The notes below the pieces were generated by a model that saw only the letters and a program-made list of their open reading frames with translations, searched no databases and was not told where the DNA came from. From Aliiglaciecola sp. 3_MG-2023 (GTDB lineage Bacteria > Pseudomonadota > Gammaproteobacteria > Enterobacterales > Alteromonadaceae), in the NCBI RefSeq assembly GCF_030548205.1, contig NZ_JAUORV010000003.1, forward strand, positions 186,001-250,000: 64,000 nucleotides of DNA, written 5' to 3'. Every line of letters starts with the position of its first letter. Position 1 is the first letter of the stretch. The position numbers were made by a program, and so were the translations under genes. Shown piece by piece: positions 53,085 to 62,369 of this stretch.

Positions 53085-54149
53085 ATGAAAATTGGATTAG
53101 CATTAGGAAGCGGTGCCGCTAGGGGCTGGGCGCATATCGGCATTATTCAAGCTTTAGAAGAACTTGGCATCGAGGTAGATGTGGTAGCAGGTTGTTCAAT
53201 AGGCGCATACGTGGGTGCGGCTTATGCGAGTAATAAGTTAGAGCCCCTAGCAGACTGGGCCAGCTCTTTATCAGAATGGCAAGTATTAGGGCTTATGGGA
53301 GTTGGTTTTCGCAAAGGCGGGCTTGCCAGCGGAATAAAAGTGTTTAAAGCGCTAGAGGAAAACTTCTGTGAACGAGAATTTGAGCAATTATCCAAACCAC
53401 TAGGTGTAGTGGCAACCGACCTTTATAGCGGTAAAGAGGTTTCATTTACCCAAGGGCCTATAGGCGAAGCTGTCAGAGCTTCTTGTGCGATACCAGCACT
53501 ATTTCCGCCTATTGCGTATAAAGGGCGATGGTTAGTGGACGGAGCGGTGGTGAACCCTGTGCCGGTAAATTTGTGTCGCCAGCTCGGTGCAGATTTTGTT
53601 TTTGCGGTAAATTTGAGTGCTGACTTTCGACCTGAAATACAGGCGCAGTATCAGATGGAACATGAAAACAACCAGAAGCGAACCAACGATTTTTTCAATA
53701 AAAGTCACTCATTTATGCAACGCATTTTCAGCGGTAGATTTAAAAAAGATATTGATGACGAGGAGCTCGAATCTTTAGAAGAGATCGAAGATATAGACGA
53801 TTTGGCGTTGGAATCAAGCATAGAATCAGAAAATGAGGCACCAGCAGAATCCCAAGAATCAACCTTGGATAACCTAGATAAAACAGCCACACCGCATACG
53901 ACTAGTAAGATGAAATTAACAGACAATACACCGAGTATGCTGGGGGTAATGTCAAACTCCTTAGACATTCTTCAAGCTAGAGTGACACGTTCACGCTTAG
54001 CTGGCGATCCTCCTGACATTCTGATTGAGCCTCAACTTAGAGATTTTGGCATCATGGAGTTCCACCGCGCTGCTGAGTTAATTGAAGAGGGGCGTCAAAG
54101 TGTGAATCGTGTTGCAGCACAAATTAAGTATCAATTGCGTCTCGATTAA
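53085..54149 (+). CDS. rssA: Patatin-like phospholipase/NTE family protein RssA with acidic insertion
   Basis: 354 residues. The patatin domain (about 1-200) has the oxyanion-hole GSGAARGWAHIG, the nucleophile elbow GCSIG with Ser38, and the DGA motif with Asp152, a complete Ser-Asp dyad. Between about residues 215 and 275 is a strongly acidic, low-complexity stretch (runs of Asp, Glu and Ser), then a C-terminal segment (LDILQARVTRSRLAGDPPDILIEP) of the RssA family. E. coli RssA is about 301 residues, so the insertion accounts for most of the extra length. A lipid-ester hydrolase, substrate unknown. Confidence 0.88.
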   Translation: MKIGLALGSGAARGWAHIGIIQALEELGIEVDVVAGCSIGAYVGAAYASNKLEPLADWASSLSEWQVLGLMGVGFRKGGLASGIKVFKALEENFCEREFEQLSKPLGVVATDLYSGKEVSFTQGPIGEAVRASCAIPALFPPIAYKGRWLVDGAVVNPVPVNLCRQLGADFVFAVNLSADFRPEIQAQYQMEHENNQKRTNDFFNKSHSFMQRIFSGRFKKDIDDEELESLEEIEDIDDLALESSIESENEAPAESQESTLDNLDKTATPHTTSKMKLTDNTPSMLGVMSNSLDILQARVTRSRLAGDPPDILIEPQLRDFGIMEFHRAAELIEEGRQSVNRVAAQIKYQLRLD

Positions 54150-54165
54150 CCCCTCACAATTTCAT

Positions 54166-54795
54166 TTACTTGGTTATTGCTGTAATTCTGTATGGGGCAT
54201 CAGAAAAATGAACTTGCGTGCCCTGCTCTAGCCAATCTTTACTCACGACTGCGTGATGCTCGTCCACGTAAAGGGCTTCGGGAACCGAGTCTTTATCAAC
54301 ACTATCGAAATAAAACTGCAATCCACTAACCGAGGGCATTAAGAACGAAAGAAAACTGCCCATATCGTCGAAAAATGTCACATATTGCTGATATAAATCT
54401 TGTAATTCTTGATGGCTATATTGGGCTTTGAGATAACTTGGCTTAGTTTCAAGTTGCACCGACATATCACACTGATTACTATTTTCTAACAGTTCTAATT
54501 CAACTATGGCTTTTGCTTGCTTTAACGCTTTTTCAGTTGGCAGTAAAAAACGATATTCTGGTGTTATAGTAACGGGAAGGGTTACTTTCTGGGTCACAAT
54601 ATTCGCCGACTGAATTTGGCACAAATCACCGTTCCTAACATTCTTGAACCCAAAGGCAAACTGCAAAGCAGGAGTTTCTTCATTATCAATTTTTCTAAGG
54701 TGGCTATAAAAACTTGCGTATTCAACAGACAGAGAATCAGCTAAAGCAGAGCAACTTAAACTCAACAACAAAAATGTAAAACTCAAAAATTTCAT
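54166..54795 (-). CDS. DUF2987 exported protein
   Basis: 209 residues with a signal peptide (about residues 1-19, ending in ALA). The mature protein is mostly beta-strands with the paired Cys in GDLCQIQSANI and NSNQCDMSVQ, and ends in YVDEHHAVVSKDWLEQGTQVHFSD. This matches the DUF2987 group found in Shewanella and Alteromonadales near bax and rssA. The function is unknown. Its ATG overlaps the bax stop by an ATGA. Confidence in family is moderate. Confidence 0.75.
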   Translation of the reverse strand: MKFLSFTFLLLSLSCSALADSLSVEYASFYSHLRKIDNEETPALQFAFGFKNVRNGDLCQIQSANIVTQKVTLPVTITPEYRFLLPTEKALKQAKAIVELELLENSNQCDMSVQLETKPSYLKAQYSHQELQDLYQQYVTFFDDMGSFLSFLMPSVSGLQFYFDSVDKDSVPEALYVDEHHAVVSKDWLEQGTQVHFSDAPYRITAITK

Positions 54796-55598
54796 GTGGG
54801 TAAAAACTTCCTATTAAAACGTATCATTTGTATTAGCTCATGAATATACTCATCACCTCGTTCAGAGTAATTTTTTAAGCCTTTAGCTAACTTCTCAGCG
54901 GTTATTTGTTGATCATTATTACGTAAATTTGCCCGAATCTCCCTTAACTGAGCATAGGCCTGGTGACGATTAATGTTTCTAAAATAAGTGCGAACTGCAT
55001 GCTCTAAGTTGTTAAATTTAGCGACTTCGTGGGCGGCATCTTGATTACGGCGTTTAGGCACAAAACCACAGCCTTTTCGAAAACACCAAAGTCCAAAGAA
55101 ATTGAAACCTTTGCGGGCAAATCTAGAAGTGCCCCAAGCCGACTCATTAGCAGCTTGCATCAGAACCAATTCAGCGGGGATAACATCAATTTTACCCAAT
55201 AAACGACTCACAATGACTTCTTGGTCATCTTCAGGATTAACTCGATACTCTGCAATCAGGGAATCTAGCCTAGTTTGTTGTATATCACTTAAAGGTTGCT
55301 TTCCTATTACATCTTTTAATTCTTTGAGAAACGACCGCTTTTCAAGAATGACTTTATTATGGTGACGAATTGCAGGAAGTAAATAGTCAAAAAATGCTTT
55401 TTTCCGCAACAATACGGGCGTGATCTCAGCAAAGTTAGGCATTTCTTGCTCAGTATAAGGTGCAATATTTTGTTCATTAAAAGGATCTAACTTCTTCGGT
55501 GGGAACAAAAAAGGGTAACTTAACACTACGGCACCAAACACCCAGATGACGCTTAAATAAAGGATACGTCGTGGAGTTGGAAAATCGAGGTCACGCAT
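54792..55598 (-). CDS. Bax-type glucosaminidase domain protein
   Basis: 268 residues from ATG 55598: one N-terminal membrane helix (about 12-31), then a periplasmic Bax/glucosaminidase domain. The catalytic glutamate is in LMQAANESAWGTSRF, with GFNFFGLWCFR following, the family core. A longer frame to 55697 would run through the upstream gene, while ATG 55598 overlaps its stop by 8 bases, so 55598 is preferred. It probably cleaves peptidoglycan glycans (N-acetylglucosaminidase). Operon with the membrane protein upstream and the DUF2987 gene downstream. Confidence 0.88.
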   Translation of the reverse strand: MRDLDFPTPRRILYLSVIWVFGAVVLSYPFLFPPKKLDPFNEQNIAPYTEQEMPNFAEITPVLLRKKAFFDYLLPAIRHHNKVILEKRSFLKELKDVIGKQPLSDIQQTRLDSLIAEYRVNPEDDQEVIVSRLLGKIDVIPAELVLMQAANESAWGTSRFARKGFNFFGLWCFRKGCGFVPKRRNQDAAHEVAKFNNLEHAVRTYFRNINRHQAYAQLREIRANLRNNDQQITAEKLAKGLKNYSERGDEYIHELIQMIRFNRKFLPT

Positions 55599-56349
55599 CA
55601 AATGTACAATCTCCGTCAGCCCCTTTTTGTTGGGCCTCATCACTAAAGTTATTGCTACTGCTACCGTATCCAAAAAGTTCACAATACAACAAACCATTTA
55701 TATTATAATAGAAGGGTAAGAACAGTAGCAAACCAATCCCAAATGAAAGGATTGATAGCACCAACAATATTAAGAATACGCCGTATAAAATAGTAAATGG
55801 GAATAAATAACGATTTACCATTTTAATTGACAGAATGAGTGCAGCAATGGGTGTCATTCTTTTGTCTGCCACTAATAAAACCGCAAAGCTCGTGGCAATC
55901 ATTAAATATAAACCAGGCAAGATAAATAGCGTCATGCCTGCTTTAGTAATCACTAAAATAAAAGCCGTGACTAAACAGATAGGCAGAGCTTGGGGCAACT
56001 TTGAAAATAAAAATTTTATAGTAGCCAATTTTTTTAAGTGAGATCTGGCTCCTTGCAACATTAACGCTGCTGTCACTGGGGCTAAAACCAACTGAATGAT
56101 CAAATCCAATGTCATCAAATGTCCTTGGCTAAATTGCTCCATGGTCTGAATTCCATTGAACTTGATGTAAAAAAGCGCAATTACCATGCTTAAACCAAAA
56201 ACGACAAGCAGCATTTGTAGAAACACTAAGATACTACTCATCGTATTGTCGAAGCCTTTGGCCAATATGTCTTTTAAATTAAAGTTATATTCGCCATTAA
56301 GGTTCTGCTGAATCAGATCTGAATGACTTTTATCTGTACGTTTAAACAT
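55591..56349 (-). CDS. Polytopic membrane protein of unknown function
   Basis: 252 residues, with about six membrane segments between residues 39 and 230, and polar ends. The last 20 residues are soluble (SSNNFSDEAQQKGADG). It resembles in layout the YciC/DUF-type integral membrane proteins of gammaproteobacteria but no motif decides it. The ATG at 56349 is chosen; a TTG one codon earlier (56352) is the alternative. It overlaps bax by 8 bases and is the first gene of the membrane protein-bax-DUF2987 operon. Confidence 0.72.
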   Translation of the reverse strand: MFKRTDKSHSDLIQQNLNGEYNFNLKDILAKGFDNTMSSILVFLQMLLVVFGLSMVIALFYIKFNGIQTMEQFSQGHLMTLDLIIQLVLAPVTAALMLQGARSHLKKLATIKFLFSKLPQALPICLVTAFILVITKAGMTLFILPGLYLMIATSFAVLLVADKRMTPIAALILSIKMVNRYLFPFTILYGVFLILLVLSILSFGIGLLLFLPFYYNINGLLYCELFGYGSSSNNFSDEAQQKGADGDCTFDA

Positions 56350-56366
56350 CAATATTTCTTTTTAAA

Positions 56367-57023
56367 TTAAGTGGAAAAAACCAGATTTACCGCCAGTACA
56401 ATTAATATCACCCCCATAAAACGATCAAATATATAACCATTTTTTTGTAAGGATGATCGAATTTTCGTGCCACTCATCAGGTAAGACAAAAAACAAAACC
56501 AAACTCCTGTGGCAAAGGCTAAATAAAGACCATAGCTTAATTTTATGAGTACTGGTGTGTGTGGAGAGACGGCCACAGCAAATACTGTCAAAAAAAACAA
56601 CGTTGCTTTGGGGTTCAAACCGTTTGTCATTAAACCAATTAAAAATGACTTTTTATCAGAGGTAAGCCGCTTTTCTGTGGATTCTGTTGTGAATGATACA
56701 CTATTTTCTAGTGGCGTGGCTTTACTCCGAATAGCCCCCCACCCTAAATACAATAAATATGCCGCCGCTATATAAGCAAATGCTTGAAATAACCAAGGGG
56801 TCGTTTTAATTAAGATCCCTATTCCCAGTAATGAATAGGCGACATGGATCAAGATACCCACGCCCACTCCCACACTTGTAAACATTGCCGAACGTCGTCC
56901 ACTGCTAATACTTTGTTTCAAAACCACGGCAAAGTCAGGGCCGGGGCTAGCCACAGCAAAAAAATGTAAGGTTGCTATAGCCGCAAATTCGATCCAATAA
57001 GGGGAAAAATCAGGAAAGCTCAT
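56367..57023 (-). CDS. LysE/RhtB family amino-acid exporter
   Basis: A 218-residue inner-membrane exporter with six helices. It has the RhtB signature FFAVASPGPDFAVVLKQSISSGRR (residues about 21-44; the GPDF element) and GLMTNGLNPKATLFFLTVF. Substrates of the family are homoserine, threonine or related amino acids. The start overlaps the last base of the cobB stop, so it is translated with cobB. The specific substrate is not clear. Confidence 0.88.
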   Translation of the reverse strand: MSFPDFSPYWIEFAAIATLHFFAVASPGPDFAVVLKQSISSGRRSAMFTSVGVGVGILIHVAYSLLGIGILIKTTPWLFQAFAYIAAAYLLYLGWGAIRSKATPLENSVSFTTESTEKRLTSDKKSFLIGLMTNGLNPKATLFFLTVFAVAVSPHTPVLIKLSYGLYLAFATGVWFCFLSYLMSGTKIRSSLQKNGYIFDRFMGVILIVLAVNLVFST

Positions 57024-57742
57024 TACTTTATTAACGACGCTATGTAATTTGGAATGACATTTGTGGCTGGCCCATAATGGCTTTCACTAAATGCAGTAAA
57101 ACCGTTGCTCGGTTCTAAGTTTAGCTCAACACAATGGGCCCCATGAAAACTCGCTTGCTCGACAAACCCCGCTGCTGGGTAAACGTTTCCTGAGGTTCCT
57201 ACTGATATAAATATATCTGCTTTGCTTAGGGCGTCAGATATTTCATCCATATACAGAGGCATTTCCCCAAACCAAACAATATTAGGACGGATCATACTTG
57301 GTTGTTGACAACATTCGCACTGACTATTTTGATCGTACTGCTCTTTGGTTTGACTCACTTTTTGACTTCCCATACAGCGGTAGCTGAGCAACTCACCATG
57401 CATGTGTAACACTCGTTTTGAACCCGCTCTTTCATGTAAGTCATCCACATTTTGAGTGATCAAAAGAAAGTTGTCGGCCAAATATTTTTCCAGTTCAACT
57501 AAGGCTAAATGCCCCTTGTTAGGTGCGATGTCTGGGGATTGCAGTTGCGCTCTGCGCTGATTATAAAAACGATAAACTAAATCAGGGTTGCGCACAAAGG
57601 CTTCAGGTGTCGCCACATCTTCAACGCGATGTTTTTCCCATAAGCCATCATTATCCCTAAAGGTTTTTAAACCTGACTCAGCAGAGATGCCGGCACCGGT
57701 TAACACAACTACTTTGCTCGATTTTGAGAAGCCTTCAAACAT
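57023..57742 (-). CDS. cobB: NAD-dependent protein deacylase CobB (sirtuin)
   Basis: 239 residues. The NAD loop [20 protein letters not shown] (about residues 16-35), [12 protein letters not shown] and the catalytic His in HMHGE are present. A zinc-binding Cys set is in YRCMGS and CECCQQP. The FYNQRR element has the Tyr and Arg that class III sirtuins use to bind succinyl- or malonyl-lysine, so desuccinylation is likely besides deacetylation. In this window it could counter GNAT acetyltransferases such as the one at 33240. It is divergent from the RpiR gene. Confidence 0.94.
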   Translation of the reverse strand: MFEGFSKSSKVVVLTGAGISAESGLKTFRDNDGLWEKHRVEDVATPEAFVRNPDLVYRFYNQRRAQLQSPDIAPNKGHLALVELEKYLADNFLLITQNVDDLHERAGSKRVLHMHGELLSYRCMGSQKVSQTKEQYDQNSQCECCQQPSMIRPNIVWFGEMPLYMDEISDALSKADIFISVGTSGNVYPAAGFVEQASFHGAHCVELNLEPSNGFTAFSESHYGPATNVIPNYIASLIK

Positions 57743-57765
57743 GATTTGTATTTTATTCCTTAATA

Positions 57766-58656
57766 ATGAATTGTTTAAACTTTGTAGATGGCGCGCTTTT
57801 AGTTACACTAGCTCTGGATTTACTCATTGACGTGGAAAATGGTTTGCCAAAATCTAAATTTGTAAAGCTAATCTCACAATCTTACCAGCAGCTGTCTCCT
57901 AATGGGCGGAAAATTGCCAATTACTTGCAACAAAACCCCACTGATGTGCTAACCCTATCGGTGGCAGAGATAGCACAAATCACATTGACTTCAAAAGCTA
58001 CTGTTAGTCGATTTTTCCGGCAACTCGGTTACGACAACCTACAACAAGTCAAAGAGCAAATGCGCAACGCGCGCAATGCAGGTGTCCCTCTGGGCACTGC
58101 CCATAAAAATAATGATTATATTACTCAGGAATTAGATCGAATAAAACAAACTTGGGATAACGTTAAGTCTGAAGATATCAATCAGTTAGTCGAGTCAATT
58201 ACCTTGGCTTCTCGAATTACATTAATTGGCTTTAGAAATAGTTACCCCGTCGCCATGCATTTTCGCCAACAACTCCTCCAAATACGCGGTAAAGTGAGAC
58301 TTTTACCCTTGCCAGGTCAAACACTCGGGGAAGAAATAGAAGATATCTCTAAGGATGAATTAGTCATCATAATTGCCTTTCGTCGTCGCCCTAAAATCGT
58401 TGAAAAGCTCATCAACCTAATCCCCCAAGAGCAACTTGTATTAATGGCAGATCCCTCTGCGCAAATATACAAAGAACAGGTCAACCAATTATTTATATGC
58501 CAATTAGGACAAGAATTGCCCCTCGACAGCTATTCCGCTCCCATGAGTGTTATCTCAGTAATCTGTAATCAAATCCTAAACTCGGAAATTTACGCTAAAC
58601 AAAATCGTATTGATGCGATTTCAAATTTGTTTAAACAATTAGACGAATTAGAATAA
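57766..58656 (+). CDS. RpiR/MurR-family regulator of the ureide cluster
   Basis: 296 residues. An N-terminal RpiR helix-turn-helix (about 35-105) has [26 protein letters not shown], followed by a SIS domain (about 140-270) with [20 protein letters not shown] that would bind a metabolite (in other RpiR proteins a phosphosugar). The first about 22 residues are hydrophobic and unlike the family, so the true start may be GTG at 57832. It lies directly before the ureide genes. The palindrome at 58696 is the probable binding site. RpiR regulators are also found with hpx purine clusters of Klebsiella. Confidence 0.85.
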   Translation: MNCLNFVDGALLVTLALDLLIDVENGLPKSKFVKLISQSYQQLSPNGRKIANYLQQNPTDVLTLSVAEIAQITLTSKATVSRFFRQLGYDNLQQVKEQMRNARNAGVPLGTAHKNNDYITQELDRIKQTWDNVKSEDINQLVESITLASRITLIGFRNSYPVAMHFRQQLLQIRGKVRLLPLPGQTLGEEIEDISKDELVIIIAFRRRPKIVEKLINLIPQEQLVLMADPSAQIYKEQVNQLFICQLGQELPLDSYSAPMSVISVICNQILNSEIYAKQNRIDAISNLFKQLDELE

Positions 58657-58695
58657 AAACTGGCATTTACTGATTTGTTTCTCTTGACTAATTGG

Positions 58696-58711
58696 TGAAA
58701 CAGTTGTTTCA
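58696..58711. promoter_or_regulatory. 16-bp palindrome, candidate RpiR operator
   Basis: TGAAACA-GT-TGTTTCA, perfect 7-bp arms, inside the promoter of the amidase gene: a -35 TTGACT is at 58684-58689 and a fair -10 (TTTCAT, 58707-58712) 17 bp later, so the palindrome fills the spacer and -10. Repression of this promoter by the adjacent RpiR protein is the simplest reading. Confidence 0.65.
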
Positions 58712-58740
58712 TAGGGGTATGTTTAATTAAGATTGGTTTC

Positions 58741-59928
58741 ATGAACTTCTCATTTCACTCGCCATTCGTACTACCCGTTAAATTAGATATAAACAAAACA
58801 CGTTACCGCGCAAAAATACAGCCCTTAAAAGGTTGGACTCTGGCTGTAAAAGATTTGTTTGATATTGACGGTATGGTCACATCTGCTGGAAACCCAGATT
58901 GGGCAGCAACACATCCGATTCCAACCCAAACATCGGAGACTGTCACTCGCCTGCTTAATGCCGGTGCCGAATTTGTAGGTAAAACCATTACCGATGAATT
59001 GGCCTACAGTCTAAATGGTCAGAATATACACTATCCTTCACTAGTAAACTGTTTGGATGAGGAGCGTATTAGTGGTGGCTCATCAAGCGGCACCGTTGTC
59101 GCTGTTGGACGTAATTTAGCGCGAATAGGGTTAGGTACGGATACAGGTGGCTCCATTCGTGTACCAGCAAGTTATAATAATTTGGTTGGATTTAGACCCA
59201 CACAGGGTCTTATTTCGTTAAAAAATGTTGTCCCCCTAGCCCCTTCATTTGATACGCCTGGATGGATCACAAACACAATTGCAGATGCTATCGAAGTCGC
59301 TAAATGTCTCATCCCCAATCAACACCTAGATGATCATAGCTTTAGCACCCCAGTTGTACTTACCGATTTGATTGAATTAACGCAATATAAATCTGAGATT
59401 GAAGATTGGCTAAAAGCAACCTTTTCTCATCAAGATGTAACAAGCCAAGCAATCACCGCCGTTGATGTTGAAATGGCATCTAACGCATTTAGAGTGTTAC
59501 AAGGAAGAGAAATCTGGCAAACTCATGGTGATTGGATTACAAACTCACAACCTAAGTTTGCAGACGATATACAACAACGATTTGATTGGTGTAAAACACT
59601 CACTATAGAAGACGAGCTATTCGCCATCGAACAACAACAAAAAATAAAAAATAAGGTTGCTACACTTTTAACCCAAGACCAGTATTTACTATTACCCACT
59701 ACCCCTGGTCCTGCGCCAAGAATTGATACTTCGGCATTAGAAATTGCAGACTATCGAAAAAAGCTTATGCAATTTACCTGTATTTCCGGTTTAACAGGTT
59801 GTCCACAATTACATATGCCGCTATTTAAACAACATAAAACAGCCTATGGTTTGTCGATTTTAGGACCTAGAAATAGCGATTTATCGTTATTAAGCTTAGG
59901 CCAAAAACTTATGGGAACGGCTAAATGA
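58741..59928 (+). CDS. Amidase-signature hydrolase
   Basis: A 395-residue amidase of the Ser-cisSer-Lys family. The triad is Lys37 (LAVKDLFD), Ser115 (GGSSSG) and the nucleophile Ser138 (GTDTGGSIR). It is close to the short amidases of AMI1 type and is HpxY/AtzF-like in context. Here it is the first gene of the ureide operon, whose stop overlaps the next ATG. Possible substrates are allophanate, ureidoglycolate or another purine-derived amide; the sequence alone does not tell. Confidence 0.85.
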   Translation: MNFSFHSPFVLPVKLDINKTRYRAKIQPLKGWTLAVKDLFDIDGMVTSAGNPDWAATHPIPTQTSETVTRLLNAGAEFVGKTITDELAYSLNGQNIHYPSLVNCLDEERISGGSSSGTVVAVGRNLARIGLGTDTGGSIRVPASYNNLVGFRPTQGLISLKNVVPLAPSFDTPGWITNTIADAIEVAKCLIPNQHLDDHSFSTPVVLTDLIELTQYKSEIEDWLKATFSHQDVTSQAITAVDVEMASNAFRVLQGREIWQTHGDWITNSQPKFADDIQQRFDWCKTLTIEDELFAIEQQQKIKNKVATLLTQDQYLLLPTTPGPAPRIDTSALEIADYRKKLMQFTCISGLTGCPQLHMPLFKQHKTAYGLSILGPRNSDLSLLSLGQKLMGTAK

Positions 59929-61520
59929 AACATAAAACACAAAATATAGAACATACATCTACCACAACAGGCTTTACCGCTCCCCATTATGCAGCAGCGC
60001 AAGCCGGACAACATATTCTGGATACGGGAGGCACAGCCATTGAAGCTATGGTTGCAGCAGCTGCCTCAATTGCGGTGGTGTATCCCCATATGAATGGTTT
60101 AGGGGGAGATGGTTTTTGGATAATTAGTGAACCCGGAAAAGCCCCTATTGGTATTGATGCTAGCGGTTGTGCAGCGAATCTTGCCACTTCAGAATTCTAT
60201 CAAGATCTTGAAGCCATCCCATCAAGAGGCGGAAAAGCGGCGTTAACGATGGCCGGTGCAGTTTCAGGTTGGCAAAAGGCATTAGAAGTCAGCCAACAAT
60301 GGCAGCAAAATAAACCGTTAAATGAACTGTTATCAACCGCAATCGGACAAGCCGAATGGGGACTGGAAGTGACGCAAAGTTTAACAGACGCCAGTTTTAA
60401 GACATTTGACGAATTACACCAAAGTCCTCCGTTCGATCAGTTTTTAATCAAAGGTAAAGCCCTCAAAAAAGGCAAAATTGTTAAATTGCCAAAATTAGCA
60501 AACACCTTATCCCAATTAGCTGAAAAGGGACTGGATGATTTCTATCGAGGTGACATTGGTAGGCAATTAGCTGCTGATTTAACTGCAGCAGGTTCACCTT
60601 TGCGGGAAAAAGACTTCATTGAGTATCAGGCTAAGTTAGTCGACCCTTTGAGTGTGGATATTTCCGTTGGTAAATTATACAACCTTGGTGCGCCAACCCA
60701 GGGAGTTGCTTCGCTGCTTATACTGGCATTGTTCGACAAAGTTAAACATTTGGCGTCTGGCGAACATGAATATCCGCATTTATTAATCGAATGTACTAAA
60801 CAAGCCTTCTTAATTCGTAACCAATTTGTTACTGATGGAAGTCGATTAGAGCGTCCTTTAGAAGAGATGCTGGATGATTCAATTATTGATGCTTTGGCAA
60901 CGAAAATTAGTGCAAGCAAAGCACTAGATTGGCCAAATGAAGCGAAATTGGGTGATACCGTGTGGATGGGAGCCTGTGATAACTCAGGCAGAATGGTAAG
61001 TTATATCCAAAGTCTATATTGGGAATTCGGCAGCGGTGTAGTGTCAGACTCAACAGGGATTGTATGGAACAACCGCGGCACCTCTTTTAGCTTAGATGAA
61101 AATTCAAACCAATACTTAACGCCAGGTTTAAAACCATTTCACACCTTGAATCCAGCATTCGCAGAACTTAAAGACGGAAGACGAATAAGTTACGGCACTA
61201 TGGGTGGTGAAGGTCAACCACAAACTCAAGGGGCGATTTTTAGTCGCCATGTTTTCCAAAACTTATCCTTGGACGAAGCAATTGAATCTCCCAGATGGTT
61301 GTTAGGACGTACATGGGGAGATCAATCCCATAATCTAAAAATCGAAGCCGACATTGATCCACTCATTCTTGAATCATTGCAAGCTAAGGGGCACGACATT
61401 GCGATTGTTCCCCCCAATAACGAAATGATGGGCCATGCTGGCATGATAATACGCAATCCAGATGGCCAAGTCAGTGCGGCTACCGATCCCCGTAGTGACG
61501 GCAAAGCCTTTCCTTACTAA
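59925..61520 (+). CDS. Gamma-glutamyltransferase-like Ntn hydrolase, probable oxamate amidohydrolase (HpxW-like)
   Basis: 531 residues without signal peptide, so cytoplasmic, unlike true GGT. The start APHYAAAQAGQHIL..GGTAIEAMVAAA and HMNGLGGDGFWI are shared with GGTs. The autoprocessing Thr is expected at residue 345 in GDTVWMGACDNSG, where true GGTs have a TTH motif; Thr-Val-Trp fits the HpxW type. HpxW of Klebsiella releases ammonia from oxamate, a product of one branch of ureide breakdown. Its ATG is within the amidase stop. HpxW identity is inferred from motif plus neighbourhood. Confidence 0.8.
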   Translation: MKHKTQNIEHTSTTTGFTAPHYAAAQAGQHILDTGGTAIEAMVAAAASIAVVYPHMNGLGGDGFWIISEPGKAPIGIDASGCAANLATSEFYQDLEAIPSRGGKAALTMAGAVSGWQKALEVSQQWQQNKPLNELLSTAIGQAEWGLEVTQSLTDASFKTFDELHQSPPFDQFLIKGKALKKGKIVKLPKLANTLSQLAEKGLDDFYRGDIGRQLAADLTAAGSPLREKDFIEYQAKLVDPLSVDISVGKLYNLGAPTQGVASLLILALFDKVKHLASGEHEYPHLLIECTKQAFLIRNQFVTDGSRLERPLEEMLDDSIIDALATKISASKALDWPNEAKLGDTVWMGACDNSGRMVSYIQSLYWEFGSGVVSDSTGIVWNNRGTSFSLDENSNQYLTPGLKPFHTLNPAFAELKDGRRISYGTMGGEGQPQTQGAIFSRHVFQNLSLDEAIESPRWLLGRTWGDQSHNLKIEADIDPLILESLQAKGHDIAIVPPNNEMMGHAGMIIRNPDGQVSAATDPRSDGKAFPY

Positions 61521-61539
61521 AAAAGAGAAGTAATAGTAT

Positions 61540-62361
61540 ATGGATTTAATAATCGAAAATTACCCAACAATACTCGCACTCATGGCAACAGGAGTGTTTG
61601 CAGGTATTTTAGCGGGTTTACTGGGTGTCGGTGGCGGAATTGTTATTGTTCCCGTGTTGTATTTTTTGTTCCAACACTTTGGCGTTGAGCCAAGTTCTGC
61701 CATGTTAATTGCCACAGCCACATCACTGGCAACCATAGTTCCTACCTCGGTAAGTTCAATTCGTTCCCATCGCAAAAAAGGCAATGTCGATTTCGAATTA
61801 CTTAAATTTTGGTGGATATTCGTGTTACTTGGTGTCCTCATTGGCAGTTTCTTAGTCACCATCGTAAATGGTTACTGGTTAACCTTAATGTTTGCCATTA
61901 TCGCCACATTGGCGGCCTTGAATATGCTGTTTAGAGCCTCTAAACCACCTATTTTCAATCAGCTTCCCAAGGGCCCAGGCCAGAGCGTTATTGCTAGTAT
62001 TATTGGTATGTTGAGTTCCATGGTCGGCATCGGTGGTGGCACCCTGTCAGTGCCTATTTTAACCGCCTTTAACTACCCTGCCCATAAAGCGGTGGGAACG
62101 GCTGCCGCCATTGGATTAATTATTTCCCTGCCCGGAGCCCTAACCATGTTGGTTCTAGGCCAAACACCTGTAGATGCACCTATTTTTACCTATGGATTGG
62201 TTAACCTAGTGGGCTTTATTTGTATCGTCCCACTGACTGTTCTTTTTGCCCCAGTAGGTGCTGCTCTTGGCGCTAAACTAGATGGTAATTTATTAAAAAG
62301 AGTGTTTGCCGTTGCATTGTTAATTACCGGCGGTCGAATGCTTATTCAAGTGCTACTTTAA
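61540..62361 (+). CDS. TSUP (TauE/SafE) family permease
   Basis: 273 residues with about eight membrane segments in two homologous halves, each with a GVGGG motif (LLGVGGGIVIVPV at about 28-40 and VGIGGGTLSVPI at about 160-171). TSUP proteins carry organic anions or sulfur compounds. In the ureide operon it may export or import a small carboxylate such as oxamate, oxalurate or glyoxylate, but there is no direct evidence. It starts 19 bp after the hydrolase gene. Confidence 0.85.
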   Translation: MDLIIENYPTILALMATGVFAGILAGLLGVGGGIVIVPVLYFLFQHFGVEPSSAMLIATATSLATIVPTSVSSIRSHRKKGNVDFELLKFWWIFVLLGVLIGSFLVTIVNGYWLTLMFAIIATLAALNMLFRASKPPIFNQLPKGPGQSVIASIIGMLSSMVGIGGGTLSVPILTAFNYPAHKAVGTAAAIGLIISLPGALTMLVLGQTPVDAPIFTYGLVNLVGFICIVPLTVLFAPVGAALGAKLDGNLLKRVFAVALLITGGRMLIQVLL

Positions 62362-62369
62362 GGAGAATC

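Noticed and set aside
55599-55697. Longer start for the Bax-like protein
   Set aside because: It would overlap the upstream membrane protein by over 100 bases, while ATG 55598 gives an 8-base coupled overlap and a normal signal-anchor start.
59925-61520. Classical periplasmic gamma-glutamyltransferase
   Set aside because: No signal peptide, no TTH at the processing Thr, and it sits in a ureide operon; an HpxW-type enzyme fits better.
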